Below are positions 43,759 to 53,029 of a stretch of 64,000 nucleotides of DNA, one piece after another. The translations under genes and the position numbers were made by a program. Position 1 is the first letter of the stretch; each line of letters begins with the position of its first letter. The stretch is from an uncultured Flavobacteriales bacterium (lineage in GTDB: Bacteria > Bacteroidota > Bacteroidia > Flavobacteriales_D > Crocinitomicaceae): NCBI GenBank assembly GCA_905478665.1, contig CAJQJL010000114.1, positions 1 through 64,000 on the forward strand. The letters run 5' to 3'. The notes below the pieces were generated by a model that was not told the origin of the DNA, did not search any database, and saw only the letters and a program-made list of their open reading frames with translations.

Positions 43759-44490
43759 TTAGTAATTGATTTCCCAAAGGAATAGCCCATGGGCTGGAAC
43801 AGAGGTAGAGGCTGCCTGCCGATCTTTTGCCTCTAAGATTTCATTTATTTGTTCAGAAGCTATTTTACCATGGCCAACATCAATCAACGTCCCTACTGTA
43901 GCCCGAACCATGTTGCGTAAAAAACGATCTGCGACAATTTCAAAATAGATTGCATCTTCCGTGATTATCCACTCTGCCTTTTTCACATCGCAAATGTTCG
44001 TCTTTACATCCGTATGTAATTTGGATAAAGAAGTAAAGTCTTTTTTTCCGACAAGCAGTTTTGCTGCCTCATTCATTTTTGAGAAATCGAGTGCTTGGGG
44101 AACGTACCAGCTATGCTTCTGTTTGAATGGATTCTTATTCTGATGAATGAAATACCTGTACGTACGCTGCGTTGCATCGAAGCGCGCATGCGAATCAGCG
44201 CTTACGGGCACGGCTTTGTTAAAGACAATAGAATTGGGGAGCATTCGATTGAGTTTGAATACAAACTTCTCTGTATCTTCAATTTCAGGTAGATCAACAT
44301 GCAAAATATAATGCCTGGCATGCACGCCTGTATCGGTGCGGCCGCAACCGACCACTTTTACGGGAGTATTAGAATATAATTTCGAGAGGGCATCTTCGAT
44401 AACCTCTTGTACGGAAATCTCATTGGTTTGACGCTGCCATCCAAAGAAATCTGTTCCGTCGTATGCGAGTTCTAAAAAATACCGCTGCAT
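43759..44490 (-). CDS. truA: tRNA pseudouridine(38-40) synthase
   Basis: 243 aa. The catalytic Asp53 is in VGCGRTDTGVHA, with YDGTDFFGWQRQ at the N-terminus and FLRNMVRATVGTLIDVG near the end. It converts U38-U40 of tRNA anticodon arms to pseudouridine. It is a single gene. Confidence 0.96.
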   Translation of the reverse strand: MQRYFLELAYDGTDFFGWQRQTNEISVQEVIEDALSKLYSNTPVKVVGCGRTDTGVHARHYILHVDLPEIEDTEKFVFKLNRMLPNSIVFNKAVPVSADSHARFDATQRTYRYFIHQNKNPFKQKHSWYVPQALDFSKMNEAAKLLVGKKDFTSLSKLHTDVKTNICDVKKAEWIITEDAIYFEIVADRFLRNMVRATVGTLIDVGHGKIASEQINEILEAKDRQAASTSVPAHGLFLWEINY

Positions 44491-44540
44491 TTATCGAGGT
44501 GCTATTTCACTTAGCGTTGTCCTGCCAATTAATTCTGAGC

Positions 44541-45920
44541 TTATTTTGTTGGAATGGTAAAACCTGTCATATCATATTCGTAAATATCGATACTTGATTT
44601 TTGTCCTACAATCTCATAACCTGATATATAAGCCTTGTTTATTGCCTTGTCGTAAGTGAAGTGCGTATCGTTGTTCACAGAGTTGATTCCGTTACCAAGA
44701 TTAATTGGCGTACCCCAAGAATCTCCAAGGTTTTCTACAACATAAACATCCAATCCGCCCATTCCAATGTGTCCATCAGAACTAAAGAATAAATACCTTC
44801 CATCTGCAGAAATGTACGGAGTGGTTTCTCTTCCTTTCGTGTTTATTGTCATTGGAAGTACCTTGGCATTCCCCCAAGATTTTCCTTCCTTGTGAGCCAC
44901 GTAGATATCTGTAGAACTCTTATCACCTTTTCTGTCAGAAACAAAGTACATCGTGTTTCCATCAGCAGTCAATGTTGCTGAACCTTCGAAAAAAGAAGTG
45001 TTGATTGTTTTGTTTTTGATCGTCCTAGGTGAATTCCATGTTCCCTTATCACTCATTTTTAATTCACAAAGATCAGATCCGCGTGTTGTTGTTTTCGCAT
45101 CTGTTGCTGTTGAATTCAACGTCATGACTCCGTATAGACCGTCAGGTGAAATATAGTTCAAAGCATCAAACCCGTCAGAGTTTATCTTTCCAAGCTTATT
45201 GGTGATATCGTCCCATTCCTTCAGTTCGTCATCCCAAGTAGCTCTGTATACATCCTCGAAGAATACCTGATCATCAGGATTCATTCCCCCACCAGTAGTA
45301 TTGCTTCTTCTCGATACGAAATAAATAGTTTTTCCACCGTCAACAACAATTGCGTTGTAATCGTCGTAACCAGAATTTACGTCACCAACCAAACGCTTTT
45401 TTATAAACTTAGGTTCTTTAGCTAGCTGTTCTTTGGCAAATGCACATTCTTCAATGTGGTGTTCTACCATTAATGTTTTTGCACGTGGCGCAGACAGATT
45501 TTCATTGGCATGTTGATAATTTACAAGCGCTGAATCTATGATTCCCAATCGATGGTATGTAACTGCTAAAGTGAAATAGACTTCCTTATTCACTTTGTCG
45601 TCACCAAGACTCACTGCATTTTTTGCATACTTGAGTGCATAACCATAGTTGTTCATTTTATAATGACACTTACTTATCCAGTAAGCCGCACGCCAACTGT
45701 TTGGGTCTTTAACTCCAGCCTCTCTGAATTTAATAAGTGCATCTTTTATTTTTCCTTCTCCGTAAAGTGTTTTTCCTTCTTCGATAAAGTAAACGGCAGC
45801 AGATTTGTCAACCAAACTTGTTGTTGAGTCAGTAGGTGCAGGATTATCGTTAAAGCCATACACAGTTCCTATAAATAGGAGGAAAGTGATCGATAACACT
45901 GATTGAATTAGCTTGTTCAT
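44541..45920 (-). CDS. Secreted TPR and PD40-repeat protein
   Basis: Start at ATG 45920 (MNKLIQSVLS, 459 aa); the upstream in-frame start would spoil the signal peptide (ending TVYGF). TPR units cover about 40-165 (FIEEGKTLYGEGKIKDALIKFREAG, KEVYFTLAVTYHRLGIIDSALVNYQHA). PD40-like propeller repeats cover about 190-450 (GKTIYFVSRRSN, DGNTMYFVSDRKG, DGRYLFFSSDGHIGMGGLDVYV). In this phylum such proteins usually end with an OmpA domain and sit with T9SS genes; this one lacks OmpA. A periplasmic scaffold role is likely. Confidence 0.78.
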   Translation of the reverse strand: MNKLIQSVLSITFLLFIGTVYGFNDNPAPTDSTTSLVDKSAAVYFIEEGKTLYGEGKIKDALIKFREAGVKDPNSWRAAYWISKCHYKMNNYGYALKYAKNAVSLGDDKVNKEVYFTLAVTYHRLGIIDSALVNYQHANENLSAPRAKTLMVEHHIEECAFAKEQLAKEPKFIKKRLVGDVNSGYDDYNAIVVDGGKTIYFVSRRSNTTGGGMNPDDQVFFEDVYRATWDDELKEWDDITNKLGKINSDGFDALNYISPDGLYGVMTLNSTATDAKTTTRGSDLCELKMSDKGTWNSPRTIKNKTINTSFFEGSATLTADGNTMYFVSDRKGDKSSTDIYVAHKEGKSWGNAKVLPMTINTKGRETTPYISADGRYLFFSSDGHIGMGGLDVYVVENLGDSWGTPINLGNGINSVNNDTHFTYDKAINKAYISGYEIVGQKSSIDIYEYDMTGFTIPTK

Positions 45921-46007
45921 GTTGTTGGTTTTATGTTTATGCGCCTTACGATAGCAAAAGTTATGCAAAAGAAAATAAAAATCACTGATTTCCTTTAAAT
46001 TCCTTGT

Positions 46008-46850
46008 TTAGTTGTCCACTTTTTTTGAATGTACATTGGATTTTAAGTCAACTAAATCATCCATTGCGATAGTTGAGGCAACAACAGCAACAATGGGTGC
46101 AGCTGAAGCGCAAATCCAAAGAACAAGATTCAACAAGAAGCGACCGATAACAGCCATAGGCTCTTCTGAAAAAGTTGACCAATTAAAAAGCGCTCCTAAA
46201 TCCAGTGGAACCAAAATCAGCAATGAATATACACATCCAATCGCGATGGCCAGACCTCTATTCCTTCTAACAAAGTGGATACTCTCATCTATATTTAATC
46301 TTCTTCGCTCATTAATATAGTCCAAAAAGGCAAAGCCATAATAGAAGAAACCAATGATGAAAGTCAAATAGAAAACAGGAGATGATTTGGGGTTCTCCCA
46401 ACCTAGAAAAGACACGACGAAGATAATGACGAAAAAGAAATATTCCCACATCAAGTTCCGAACAACGATACGCATCGCTCGCTTAACATCGTGAACCAAT
46501 TGACGGAAATCCCAAGGATACGTGTTGCCTGTCAGAATTTTTTCCGTTTTCATGCTCAAGTGCGAGATCAAAGGGGAAAGAATGACGACAACTAGGTACT
46601 TCGCGAATTTCATCAGAAGAATGGCAATCGCAATTTCGAGCATCAGATAGATGAGGTACCAAACGATTTCGTTCATGTTCTCTGCCTTAGGCGGAACATA
46701 ATCCTTTTGAATCATTGCACCTATTTTATAGATGATGATCATAAGAATGGCTGGAGCGATAAGGTACCAGTAAAATTTATGTTCAATAATAAATTTTACA
46801 GCCTTGTAATAAGACCTCATTCCAAAAAAGAAATTCCGAATAAATTTCAT
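46008..46850 (-). CDS. EI24-domain membrane protein
   Basis: 280 aa from ATG 46850; a TTG two codons earlier is weaker. It has about five to six transmembrane helices. GFAFLDYINERRRL and FVRRNRGLAIAIGCVYSLLILVP, together with the N-terminal GMRSYYKAVKFIIEHK, match the EI24 domain family, which includes the sulfate permease CysZ. The C-terminal tail is hydrophilic. Transport of sulfate is possible but not shown. It is divergent from purB. Confidence 0.8.
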   Translation of the reverse strand: MKFIRNFFFGMRSYYKAVKFIIEHKFYWYLIAPAILMIIIYKIGAMIQKDYVPPKAENMNEIVWYLIYLMLEIAIAILLMKFAKYLVVVILSPLISHLSMKTEKILTGNTYPWDFRQLVHDVKRAMRIVVRNLMWEYFFFVIIFVVSFLGWENPKSSPVFYLTFIIGFFYYGFAFLDYINERRRLNIDESIHFVRRNRGLAIAIGCVYSLLILVPLDLGALFNWSTFSEEPMAVIGRFLLNLVLWICASAAPIVAVVASTIAMDDLVDLKSNVHSKKVDN

Positions 46851-46901
46851 ATTCAAAAGTAATCAAAGGAATTTCAAAACGGTTAATTCGCAAGGCTTTT
46901 G

Positions 46902-46909
46902 TATCTTTG
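46902..46909 (+). promoter_or_regulatory. -7 promoter element of purB
   Basis: TATCTTTG is an exact match to TAnnTTTG, 39 bases before the purB ATG. A good TTTG at -33 is not seen (TTA occurs at a similar distance). Confidence 0.45.
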
Positions 46910-46947
46910 GCTTTTGCATTTTTTTAATCTTGAAGGGACAAGACACT

Positions 46948-48303
46948 ATGAATTTTAGCAGTTTAACAGCAATTTCTCCGGTCGACGGAAGATATCAGAG
47001 TAAGACAAGTGAATTACAACCGTATTTTTCGGAGTTCGGATTGATAAAGTACCGTGTAATAGTTGAAGTGGAATACTTTATCGCTATGGTAGAAAGTGGG
47101 GTGATGCCTCTGTCTGATTTTCCAAAGGAAAAGTATGCTGCTTTGCGCGCAATCTATAGTTCGTTTTCTGAAGAAGATGCATTGGAAATCAAAGACACTG
47201 AGAAAATCACGAATCATGATGTGAAGGCTGTAGAGTATTTTGTGAAGGACAAAATGACGGCACTTGGATTGGAGAAATACCTTGAGTTTGTACATTTCGG
47301 TTTAACTTCTCAGGATATTAATAATACTTCTATTCCGCTTTCATTGAAAGAGGCGATAGAGAAAGAATATTTACCATTGCTTGATCAGTTAATTGGGAAG
47401 CTTGAAGACTATAGCAAAGAATGGAAGGATATTCCAATGTTGGCACGAACGCATGGTCAGCCTGCTTCGCCAACACGTTTAGGGAAAGAGATTCAAGTAT
47501 TTGTGGAGCGTTTGAATATACAACGTGCTCAATTGACTGCAATTCCTTATTCAGCGAAGTTTGGAGGAGCAACAGGGAACTTCAATGCGCATTTCGTCGC
47601 TTTTGGTTCAGGAGATTGGGTAGGTTTTGCAAACAACTTTGTAAATGATGTTCTTGGATTATCGAGAAGTCAAACGACAACTCAAGTAGAACACTATGAT
47701 AACCTTGCATCTCTTTTTGATGCGATGAAACGAATCAACACCATCATCTTGGATTTGGACCGCGATATGTGGACATACATTTCCATGGAATACTTCAAGC
47801 AAAAGTTGAAAGAAGGAGAGGTTGGGTCTTCTGCTATGCCTCACAAGGTGAATCCAATTGATTTTGAAAACTCAGAAGGGAATATTGGAATTGCGAATGC
47901 CATTTATGAGCATCTTTCGATCAAACTTCCAGTTTCACGGCTCCAACGAGATTTAACAGATTCAACAGTGTTGAGAACAATAGGTTTGCCTATAGCACAT
48001 ACATTTATCGCGTTTAAATCAACAATAAAGGGACTTGATAAATTGCTGTTAAACGAACAAGCATTTGATGCTGACCTAGAAAGTAACTGGGCTGTTGTTG
48101 CAGAGGCGATTCAGACGATTTTACGAAGAGAAGGCTATCCAAAACCATACGAGGCATTGAAGGGCTTGACACGAAAAAATGAAGCCGTTACGAAAGAAAC
48201 AGTGCATAATTTCGTTGATACATTGGATATTTCTTCTGATCTTAAGGAAGAATTAAAGAAAATAACACCTCAGAACTATACAGGAATTCAGCTGGTTTCT
48301 TAA
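46948..48303 (+). CDS. purB: Adenylosuccinate lyase
   Basis: 451 aa from ATG 46948 (MNFSSLTAISPVDGRY); a TTG six codons upstream is unnecessary. The superfamily signature SSAMPHKVNPIDFENSEG is present, with TSQDINNTS and HGQPASPTRLGKE earlier. It acts twice in purine synthesis, releasing fumarate from SAICAR and from adenylosuccinate. The length fits the E. coli type enzyme. The following gene starts 41 bp on. Confidence 0.97.
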   Translation: MNFSSLTAISPVDGRYQSKTSELQPYFSEFGLIKYRVIVEVEYFIAMVESGVMPLSDFPKEKYAALRAIYSSFSEEDALEIKDTEKITNHDVKAVEYFVKDKMTALGLEKYLEFVHFGLTSQDINNTSIPLSLKEAIEKEYLPLLDQLIGKLEDYSKEWKDIPMLARTHGQPASPTRLGKEIQVFVERLNIQRAQLTAIPYSAKFGGATGNFNAHFVAFGSGDWVGFANNFVNDVLGLSRSQTTTQVEHYDNLASLFDAMKRINTIILDLDRDMWTYISMEYFKQKLKEGEVGSSAMPHKVNPIDFENSEGNIGIANAIYEHLSIKLPVSRLQRDLTDSTVLRTIGLPIAHTFIAFKSTIKGLDKLLLNEQAFDADLESNWAVVAEAIQTILRREGYPKPYEALKGLTRKNEAVTKETVHNFVDTLDISSDLKEELKKITPQNYTGIQLVS

Positions 48304-48343
48304 ACTGGATCACTCTTTGATAGCGAAAGGCGAACCTCATTTT

Positions 48344-49915
48344 ATGAAATATTGTTTTGTCCTTTTTATTACATTTTGTCTACAGCATACTGTGGATGCA
48401 CAGTCGTATACGATTGAGTGGAGTGAAATGGAACGAAGTAAAGGAAAGCTTATCTATTTACTTCCAAACAAAGCAAATGAGTTTTTCGCATTGCGCTGGA
48501 CAGGTGGTCGTCTTTTAGGAAGCTATCAGGTTTCGAAGCATGAAAATTTAAAATTGACTGGATCGGGAAGAATTCGCTTGATCGCTGAAGAAAGCATGGC
48601 CAATTTTGAAGGAGCGCGTGTCATCGGAGGCAAATTCGTTGTGTTTCTTTCTGATCGTCGAGAAGGGAAGAACCATTTTTACATGCAGGAGTACGATGAT
48701 GAATTAAAGCCAGTGGCTGAGCCGATAAAATTGGCGTCCTATAGTTTGGATAGAAAGCGCGCAAAGGGTTGGTTCGACGTCAAACTTTCTGCGAACAAGA
48801 AATACTTCGGTGTTGTTTGGGAGGTTCCTGGCCGGAAGGAGGAGCGTGATTTATACGGATTTAAGATTTACGACAATGAACTGAATCTGATAAACGATGG
48901 AGAATATCCGCTTCCATTTGATCCAAACCTTTCGGTAATTCATTCACATCACATTTCGAATTCTGGCGACTATTTCTTGTCACTAACGGAATATGAAGAA
49001 GGGGAAAAGAGGACCTTTTTAAGGAATAGACTGAATTACAAAGCATTGCACATTTACCATATTGCGGAAGATGGTTTGCAAGATTATACACTTGACCTTG
49101 ATGGAAAGCGGGTTGAAGCAATGGCAATGACCTCTGATGATAAAGGAGTGTTTACGATTACTGGAATTTATGGAAAGATGAAGGAAAGTGGAGTTTCTGG
49201 GGTATTCCATCAACGTGTAGATTTGAATACAGAACAAAAACTCGACGAGGGCTTCAAAGAGTTTTCAGATGAATTTATTGTACAGGGTTGGACAGATCGA
49301 GAGAAAAAGCGCCAGGAACGTAGAGAAGACCGTGGTAAAGAGGACGCGCAATTGTACAACTATAAAATGCGAGAAGCGACAATTCTGGATGACGGAAGCA
49401 TAGTTGGTACCATGGAACAGTATTATGTTCAAGTACGTACCTATACTGATACACGCAGTGGGCAAACTTCAAGCACCTATTACTATTATTACAACGACAT
49501 AATAGCCTACAAGATTAACGCAGAAGGTGCCTTTGATTGGGTGGAGAAAGTCCGTAAATATCAAGTGTCAACTAATGATGGCGGGCCGTTTAGTAGCTAC
49601 GAGAGTTTTGTCGATAATGGAAAAGTTTATTTCATTTTCAATGACAATGTTAGAAATTACAGTGAAGATGGTGAGTTCAGTGACAATGATAAGCTCTATA
49701 CTGCGAACTATGGTCGAAGAAAGAACGTCGTTGCACTTGCTGAAATTGACATGGAAACTGGAGAAATGAAACGAAGAACGTTTTTCGATCGTACTGAAAT
49801 CGATGCTCTAGCTGTACCGAAGTTGTTCGATGTCAACTATTCCACAGGTGAAATGATTCTCTATTCAATATGGGGAAGAAAGGAGAAAATAGGCGTTTTA
49901 CGCTTTAAAAAATAA
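48344..49915 (+). CDS. Secreted protein of unknown function
   Basis: Start at ATG 48344 (MKYCFVLFITFCLQ, 523 aa), which begins a signal peptide ending VDAQ. The mature protein alternates short strands with aspartate-rich turns (YLLPNKANEFFALRWTGGRLLGSYQV, KYFGVVWEVPGRKEERDLYGFKIYDNELNLINDG, ALAEIDMETGEMKRRTFFD), which suggests a beta-propeller-like fold. A charged helix (EKKRQERREDRGKED) interrupts it at about 320. No T9SS tail and no lipobox. It may be co-transcribed with purB (41 bp). I do not recognise a family. Confidence 0.7.
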   Translation: MKYCFVLFITFCLQHTVDAQSYTIEWSEMERSKGKLIYLLPNKANEFFALRWTGGRLLGSYQVSKHENLKLTGSGRIRLIAEESMANFEGARVIGGKFVVFLSDRREGKNHFYMQEYDDELKPVAEPIKLASYSLDRKRAKGWFDVKLSANKKYFGVVWEVPGRKEERDLYGFKIYDNELNLINDGEYPLPFDPNLSVIHSHHISNSGDYFLSLTEYEEGEKRTFLRNRLNYKALHIYHIAEDGLQDYTLDLDGKRVEAMAMTSDDKGVFTITGIYGKMKESGVSGVFHQRVDLNTEQKLDEGFKEFSDEFIVQGWTDREKKRQERREDRGKEDAQLYNYKMREATILDDGSIVGTMEQYYVQVRTYTDTRSGQTSSTYYYYYNDIIAYKINAEGAFDWVEKVRKYQVSTNDGGPFSSYESFVDNGKVYFIFNDNVRNYSEDGEFSDNDKLYTANYGRRKNVVALAEIDMETGEMKRRTFFDRTEIDALAVPKLFDVNYSTGEMILYSIWGRKEKIGVLRFKK

Positions 49916-49942
49916 GAAAGGTCAATGCTTTGCTGTTGGTAA

Positions 49943-50176
49943 CTAGCTGACTATCTTTCGTTTCAAGTCTTCCTTTTCCTCTTTCGTAAAGCTATATTTA
50001 CTCAAATGAGTGAAACGTTTTTTAAGGAGCCGATCAATTGCCTTGCTGTCCTTGAAGTACCTTCGGCAGTCCTTACACAATGAGAGGTGCATACGCATAC
50101 CCACACGATCTTTCAGCGAAAGTCTCACAAAAGACGACCGTTCAATGTCTTGCGTTGTATCTTCACAGTTTTTCAT
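49943..50176 (-). CDS. Zinc-finger anti-sigma factor-like protein
   Basis: 77 aa from ATG 50176, which overlaps the sigma-factor TGA as ATGA. The core RMHLSLCKDCRRYF has the HxxxCxxC arrangement of zinc-binding anti-sigma domains (zf-HC2 type), with an upstream Cys in MKNCEDTT. There is no transmembrane segment, so it would be a soluble anti-sigma that acts on the adjacent ECF sigma factor by an unknown cue, perhaps redox. Confidence 0.8.
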   Translation of the reverse strand: MKNCEDTTQDIERSSFVRLSLKDRVGMRMHLSLCKDCRRYFKDSKAIDRLLKKRFTHLSKYSFTKEEKEDLKRKIVS

Positions 50177-50730
50177 CGTGCTAATTTGTTTTGAAGGCAA
50201 TCACGTAATAACAGTTTTGTGCGGTGGATGATAACCCAAAGATTAGAAGGGGTGATGTCAAAATCATTACAAATTTGCTCACTTTCTTTTTCTTCCAAGT
50301 ACTTTGAACTCACAATACCATTCCATTTTTCTGGTAAAGTATCGAGGCATTCTTTTAATTCCTGCATGCTTTCTTCATGACTAAGCTCTTGCTCAATATT
50401 TCTTACACCAGTATCTCCTCCACGCTTGTCCAAAAGCCAATGACGTTGATCATCGTTTTGGTCAAAAAAGTTAGAGATAGGATCGGTATATCGCGTTTCT
50501 GCTTTTCTCCAATGATCGATGATTTTACGGTTTAATATACTCGTCAACCATGTGCGCAGCTTACTCCGTTTTTCAAACGAATCTAGTTTTGTCAGCGCAG
50601 ATACAAAAGTATCTTGAACAAGGTCTTTAGCAAGATCAAGATCACGCAATTTAGACATCGCAAAGGACAGCAGATAGTCGCCATGATTTTCTACGAGCAG
50701 CTCAGGATTTATTTCTTCGTTCTCAGACAT
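50173..50730 (-). CDS. ECF-type RNA polymerase sigma factor
   Basis: 185 aa. Sigma region 2 (FAMSKLRDLDLAKDLVQDTFVSAL, KLRTWLTSILNRKIIDHWRK) and region 4 (LDTLPEKWNGIVSSKYLEEKESEQIC, then a helix-turn-helix) are present with no region 1 or 3, as in ECF factors. Its start overlaps the lnt stop by one base, and its stop overlaps the zinc-finger protein. It is probably an envelope-related or housekeeping stress factor; targets are unknown. Confidence 0.92.
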   Translation of the reverse strand: MSENEEINPELLVENHGDYLLSFAMSKLRDLDLAKDLVQDTFVSALTKLDSFEKRSKLRTWLTSILNRKIIDHWRKAETRYTDPISNFFDQNDDQRHWLLDKRGGDTGVRNIEQELSHEESMQELKECLDTLPEKWNGIVSSKYLEEKESEQICNDFDITPSNLWVIIHRTKLLLRDCLQNKLAR

Positions 50731-52331
50731 TAGTTGCGAATGTATTTCTTTTTAAAGCGTTTAACAAAGGTGAAAAGCAGCAAGAGAACAGAGACAAATC
50801 CTAGGCTACGTCCAAGGATATTTCCATACCTAGTGTAGAAGGTCTGTTTACTATTCAGGTTCACCTCTTGACGTATGGACGCAGAAACCCACCATTTCGT
50901 TGGTTGCAATACATCACCTCGCTGATTAATAAAACAGCTAATTCCAGTATTTGCAGATCGAACAACAGATCTTCTGTTTTCGATTGCCCGTAAACGCGAG
51001 AAATTCATATGCTGCTTGTAGCCAGGTGTGTCTCCCCACCATCCATCATTGGTTGCCACACAAATAAGTTCAGCTCCCTTTCTACATTGTCCAGTTACCC
51101 ATTCGCCATAAACAGATTCATAACAAATCACAGGAGCGAAACTAAATTTATTGGTTTTCAATAGCATTGGTTCCTTTTCTACACCTAAAGAACCAGAGGG
51201 GCCTCCAGATTGAATGGACCAATCTTCCAGAAATGGGAAGATATCAGAAAATGGAACGATTTCGGCTCCAGGAACAAGCTTTGATTTATGAACGAAGCTT
51301 GGTATGTTATCTTCATTGATAAGTACAGATGTATTGTAATGCTCAATAAATCCTGGTCCGCTATTAAGAGGGAAAGAAGCGCGTGAGTGTTTTTTTGGAT
51401 AGATGTGCATAGTTGAAGCACCAATGTACCAAGGTATGTCGTGAAGCCTTTTCTTTTCTCTTGTCAGGTAATGAAAGAAGGGAAGCTGTGTTAATTCTTG
51501 TTCGAAAAAAGAGGCACTTATTGCCGTTTCTGGCGCAACGATTAAACCAGTGTTGCTGGTTACTTTCGAATCAGCCAGCTCAACAAGCTTTTTAAGCTGG
51601 TTTTCAAGCCCTCCTGCGACGAATTTCTCATTGTATGGATCAATATTAGGTTGAAGAACTACAACCTCTAGAGGTCGCGATTCCTCTTCATACGTATAAT
51701 ACATTGAAAGAGAGATGATCAAAGGGACCAGAAGGAAAATTCCAGCAATCCAAATGAGCGGAGTTTGAATCCTCCAAGATTCCTTTTTGAAATATACATT
51801 CTGGATGATGCGATAGATCAAAAGGTTAATAACTAAGATCCAGAGTGTGCCTCCTAGAATACCTGTGTATGAATACCACTGAACCCAAGAAGGAACAATG
51901 CTGAAATAGTTACCCATGCTCAGCCATGTCCACGACATTTCCCAATTATGGTGAAAATGTTCGAAGGCAATCCAATAAATAGGGAGTGAAATGTATCCTT
52001 CCTTTTTTCCTATATATTTTTTAGTCAGGTGAAAGCAGTAGAACGCTATTGTCATCAGCAAGCTATTCAGAATAATAGCCAATGAGGCACCACCAAGACT
52101 TGCATTCCAAACCCACCAAGTGGATCCTAAATTAAATACAAAGAAAGTTAGGTAAGCGTGAATAAGAACTTTGCTGGATCGATAGTTGTTATTGAGAATA
52201 GAGTCTTCAACCAGAAGTAATGGAATCCAAGCAACGAAAATTATTGGAATTAGGCTTCCCGAAAAAGGAAAGGCTATTGACATCAGTATTCCTGAAAGAA
52301 AACTGAATAAATAACGGTGTTTTTTGGCCAT
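50730..52331 (-). CDS. lnt: Apolipoprotein N-acyltransferase
   Basis: 533 aa from ATG 52331; a GTG three codons earlier is also possible. Six or so N-terminal transmembrane helices are followed by a nitrilase-type domain with the catalytic triad Glu (GLIVAPETAIS), Lys (FVHKSKLVPGAEIVPF) and Cys (FAPVICYESVYGEWV). It adds the third acyl chain to lipoproteins in the inner membrane. Its stop codon is fused to the start of an ECF sigma factor gene (TAATG). Confidence 0.93.
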   Translation of the reverse strand: MAKKHRYLFSFLSGILMSIAFPFSGSLIPIIFVAWIPLLLVEDSILNNNYRSSKVLIHAYLTFFVFNLGSTWWVWNASLGGASLAIILNSLLMTIAFYCFHLTKKYIGKKEGYISLPIYWIAFEHFHHNWEMSWTWLSMGNYFSIVPSWVQWYSYTGILGGTLWILVINLLIYRIIQNVYFKKESWRIQTPLIWIAGIFLLVPLIISLSMYYTYEEESRPLEVVVLQPNIDPYNEKFVAGGLENQLKKLVELADSKVTSNTGLIVAPETAISASFFEQELTQLPFFHYLTREKKRLHDIPWYIGASTMHIYPKKHSRASFPLNSGPGFIEHYNTSVLINEDNIPSFVHKSKLVPGAEIVPFSDIFPFLEDWSIQSGGPSGSLGVEKEPMLLKTNKFSFAPVICYESVYGEWVTGQCRKGAELICVATNDGWWGDTPGYKQHMNFSRLRAIENRRSVVRSANTGISCFINQRGDVLQPTKWWVSASIRQEVNLNSKQTFYTRYGNILGRSLGFVSVLLLLFTFVKRFKKKYIRN

Positions 52332-52386
52332 TTTGCTCACAGCATAAAATTAGCCTAAAATTTTTATCAATAAGTGGAAAGTTGAA

Positions 52387-52932
52387 CTATTCCTGAGATT
52401 CTAGGTTTTGTTTTAGATTGTCTAATCCTTTTTGGAGATCAGGACCTAACTCGCTATCCATGTCTATGAATAAAAAGAAGAAATTCCAAGGCCAGGGTGT
52501 ATTGCCTTCAAAGCCCCAAGTTATTTTTGTTTTAGCATCGCCAAGTGCTTCTGTTGTTATATAGGCACCACCAGTCATTTCCCATGGGCGTGTGAAGCGT
52601 AATTCAAAGTCGACACGTTTACCATCTTCAATTTTCATTATTTCCTGTTCACCAGCACCTACATCTTCTACTTTACTATCCCATTTATAGATAGCGCCAA
52701 CAGATCCATCTTCACCGCTGTATGTTTGTTTGACATTTGGATCCATTGCCTGCCAAACAGCGAATTCATCTTGACTACGCAGGTAGCGAACATAATCGAA
52801 GGCATCAGCGTTACTCACTGCGACTTCTACAGTTCTATACACGTGATAATCTTTCTTGACAAACAGAGCGATTATAAATACTAATGCGGTAATGGTAATT
52901 AGGAGAATACCAAGCTTCTTTAAGAATTTCAT
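52387..52932 (-). CDS. Membrane-anchored SRPBCC-fold protein
   Basis: 181 aa from ATG 52932 (MKFLKKLGILL); an ATG three codons earlier is an alternative. One N-terminal transmembrane anchor (about 5-25) is followed by a START/SRPBCC-like fold (YRTVEVAVSNADAFDYVRYL, GAIYKWDSKVEDVGAGEQEIMKIEDGKRVDFELRF, TKITWGFEGNTPWPWNFFFLF). Such folds bind hydrophobic ligands. The function is unknown. It is a single gene. Confidence 0.75.
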   Translation of the reverse strand: MKFLKKLGILLITITALVFIIALFVKKDYHVYRTVEVAVSNADAFDYVRYLRSQDEFAVWQAMDPNVKQTYSGEDGSVGAIYKWDSKVEDVGAGEQEIMKIEDGKRVDFELRFTRPWEMTGGAYITTEALGDAKTKITWGFEGNTPWPWNFFFLFIDMDSELGPDLQKGLDNLKQNLESQE

Positions 52933-52974
52933 AGTCAGCATTTTTTAAGGTAGCATACTAAATGTAAGAAAAAA

Positions 52975-53004
52975 GAAAAAAGGGCTGGTATTTACCAGCC
53001 CTTA
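52975..53004 (-). terminator. Terminator of the OmpA-TSP3 gene
   Basis: On the minus strand AAGGGCTGGTA and TACCAGCCCTT form an 11-bp stem with a short loop, followed by a T-run. It begins about 26 bases after the stop codon of the OmpA-type gene at 53030. Confidence 0.88.
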
Positions 53005-53029
53005 ATTATCATAGAGGGTTGTCTATCTT

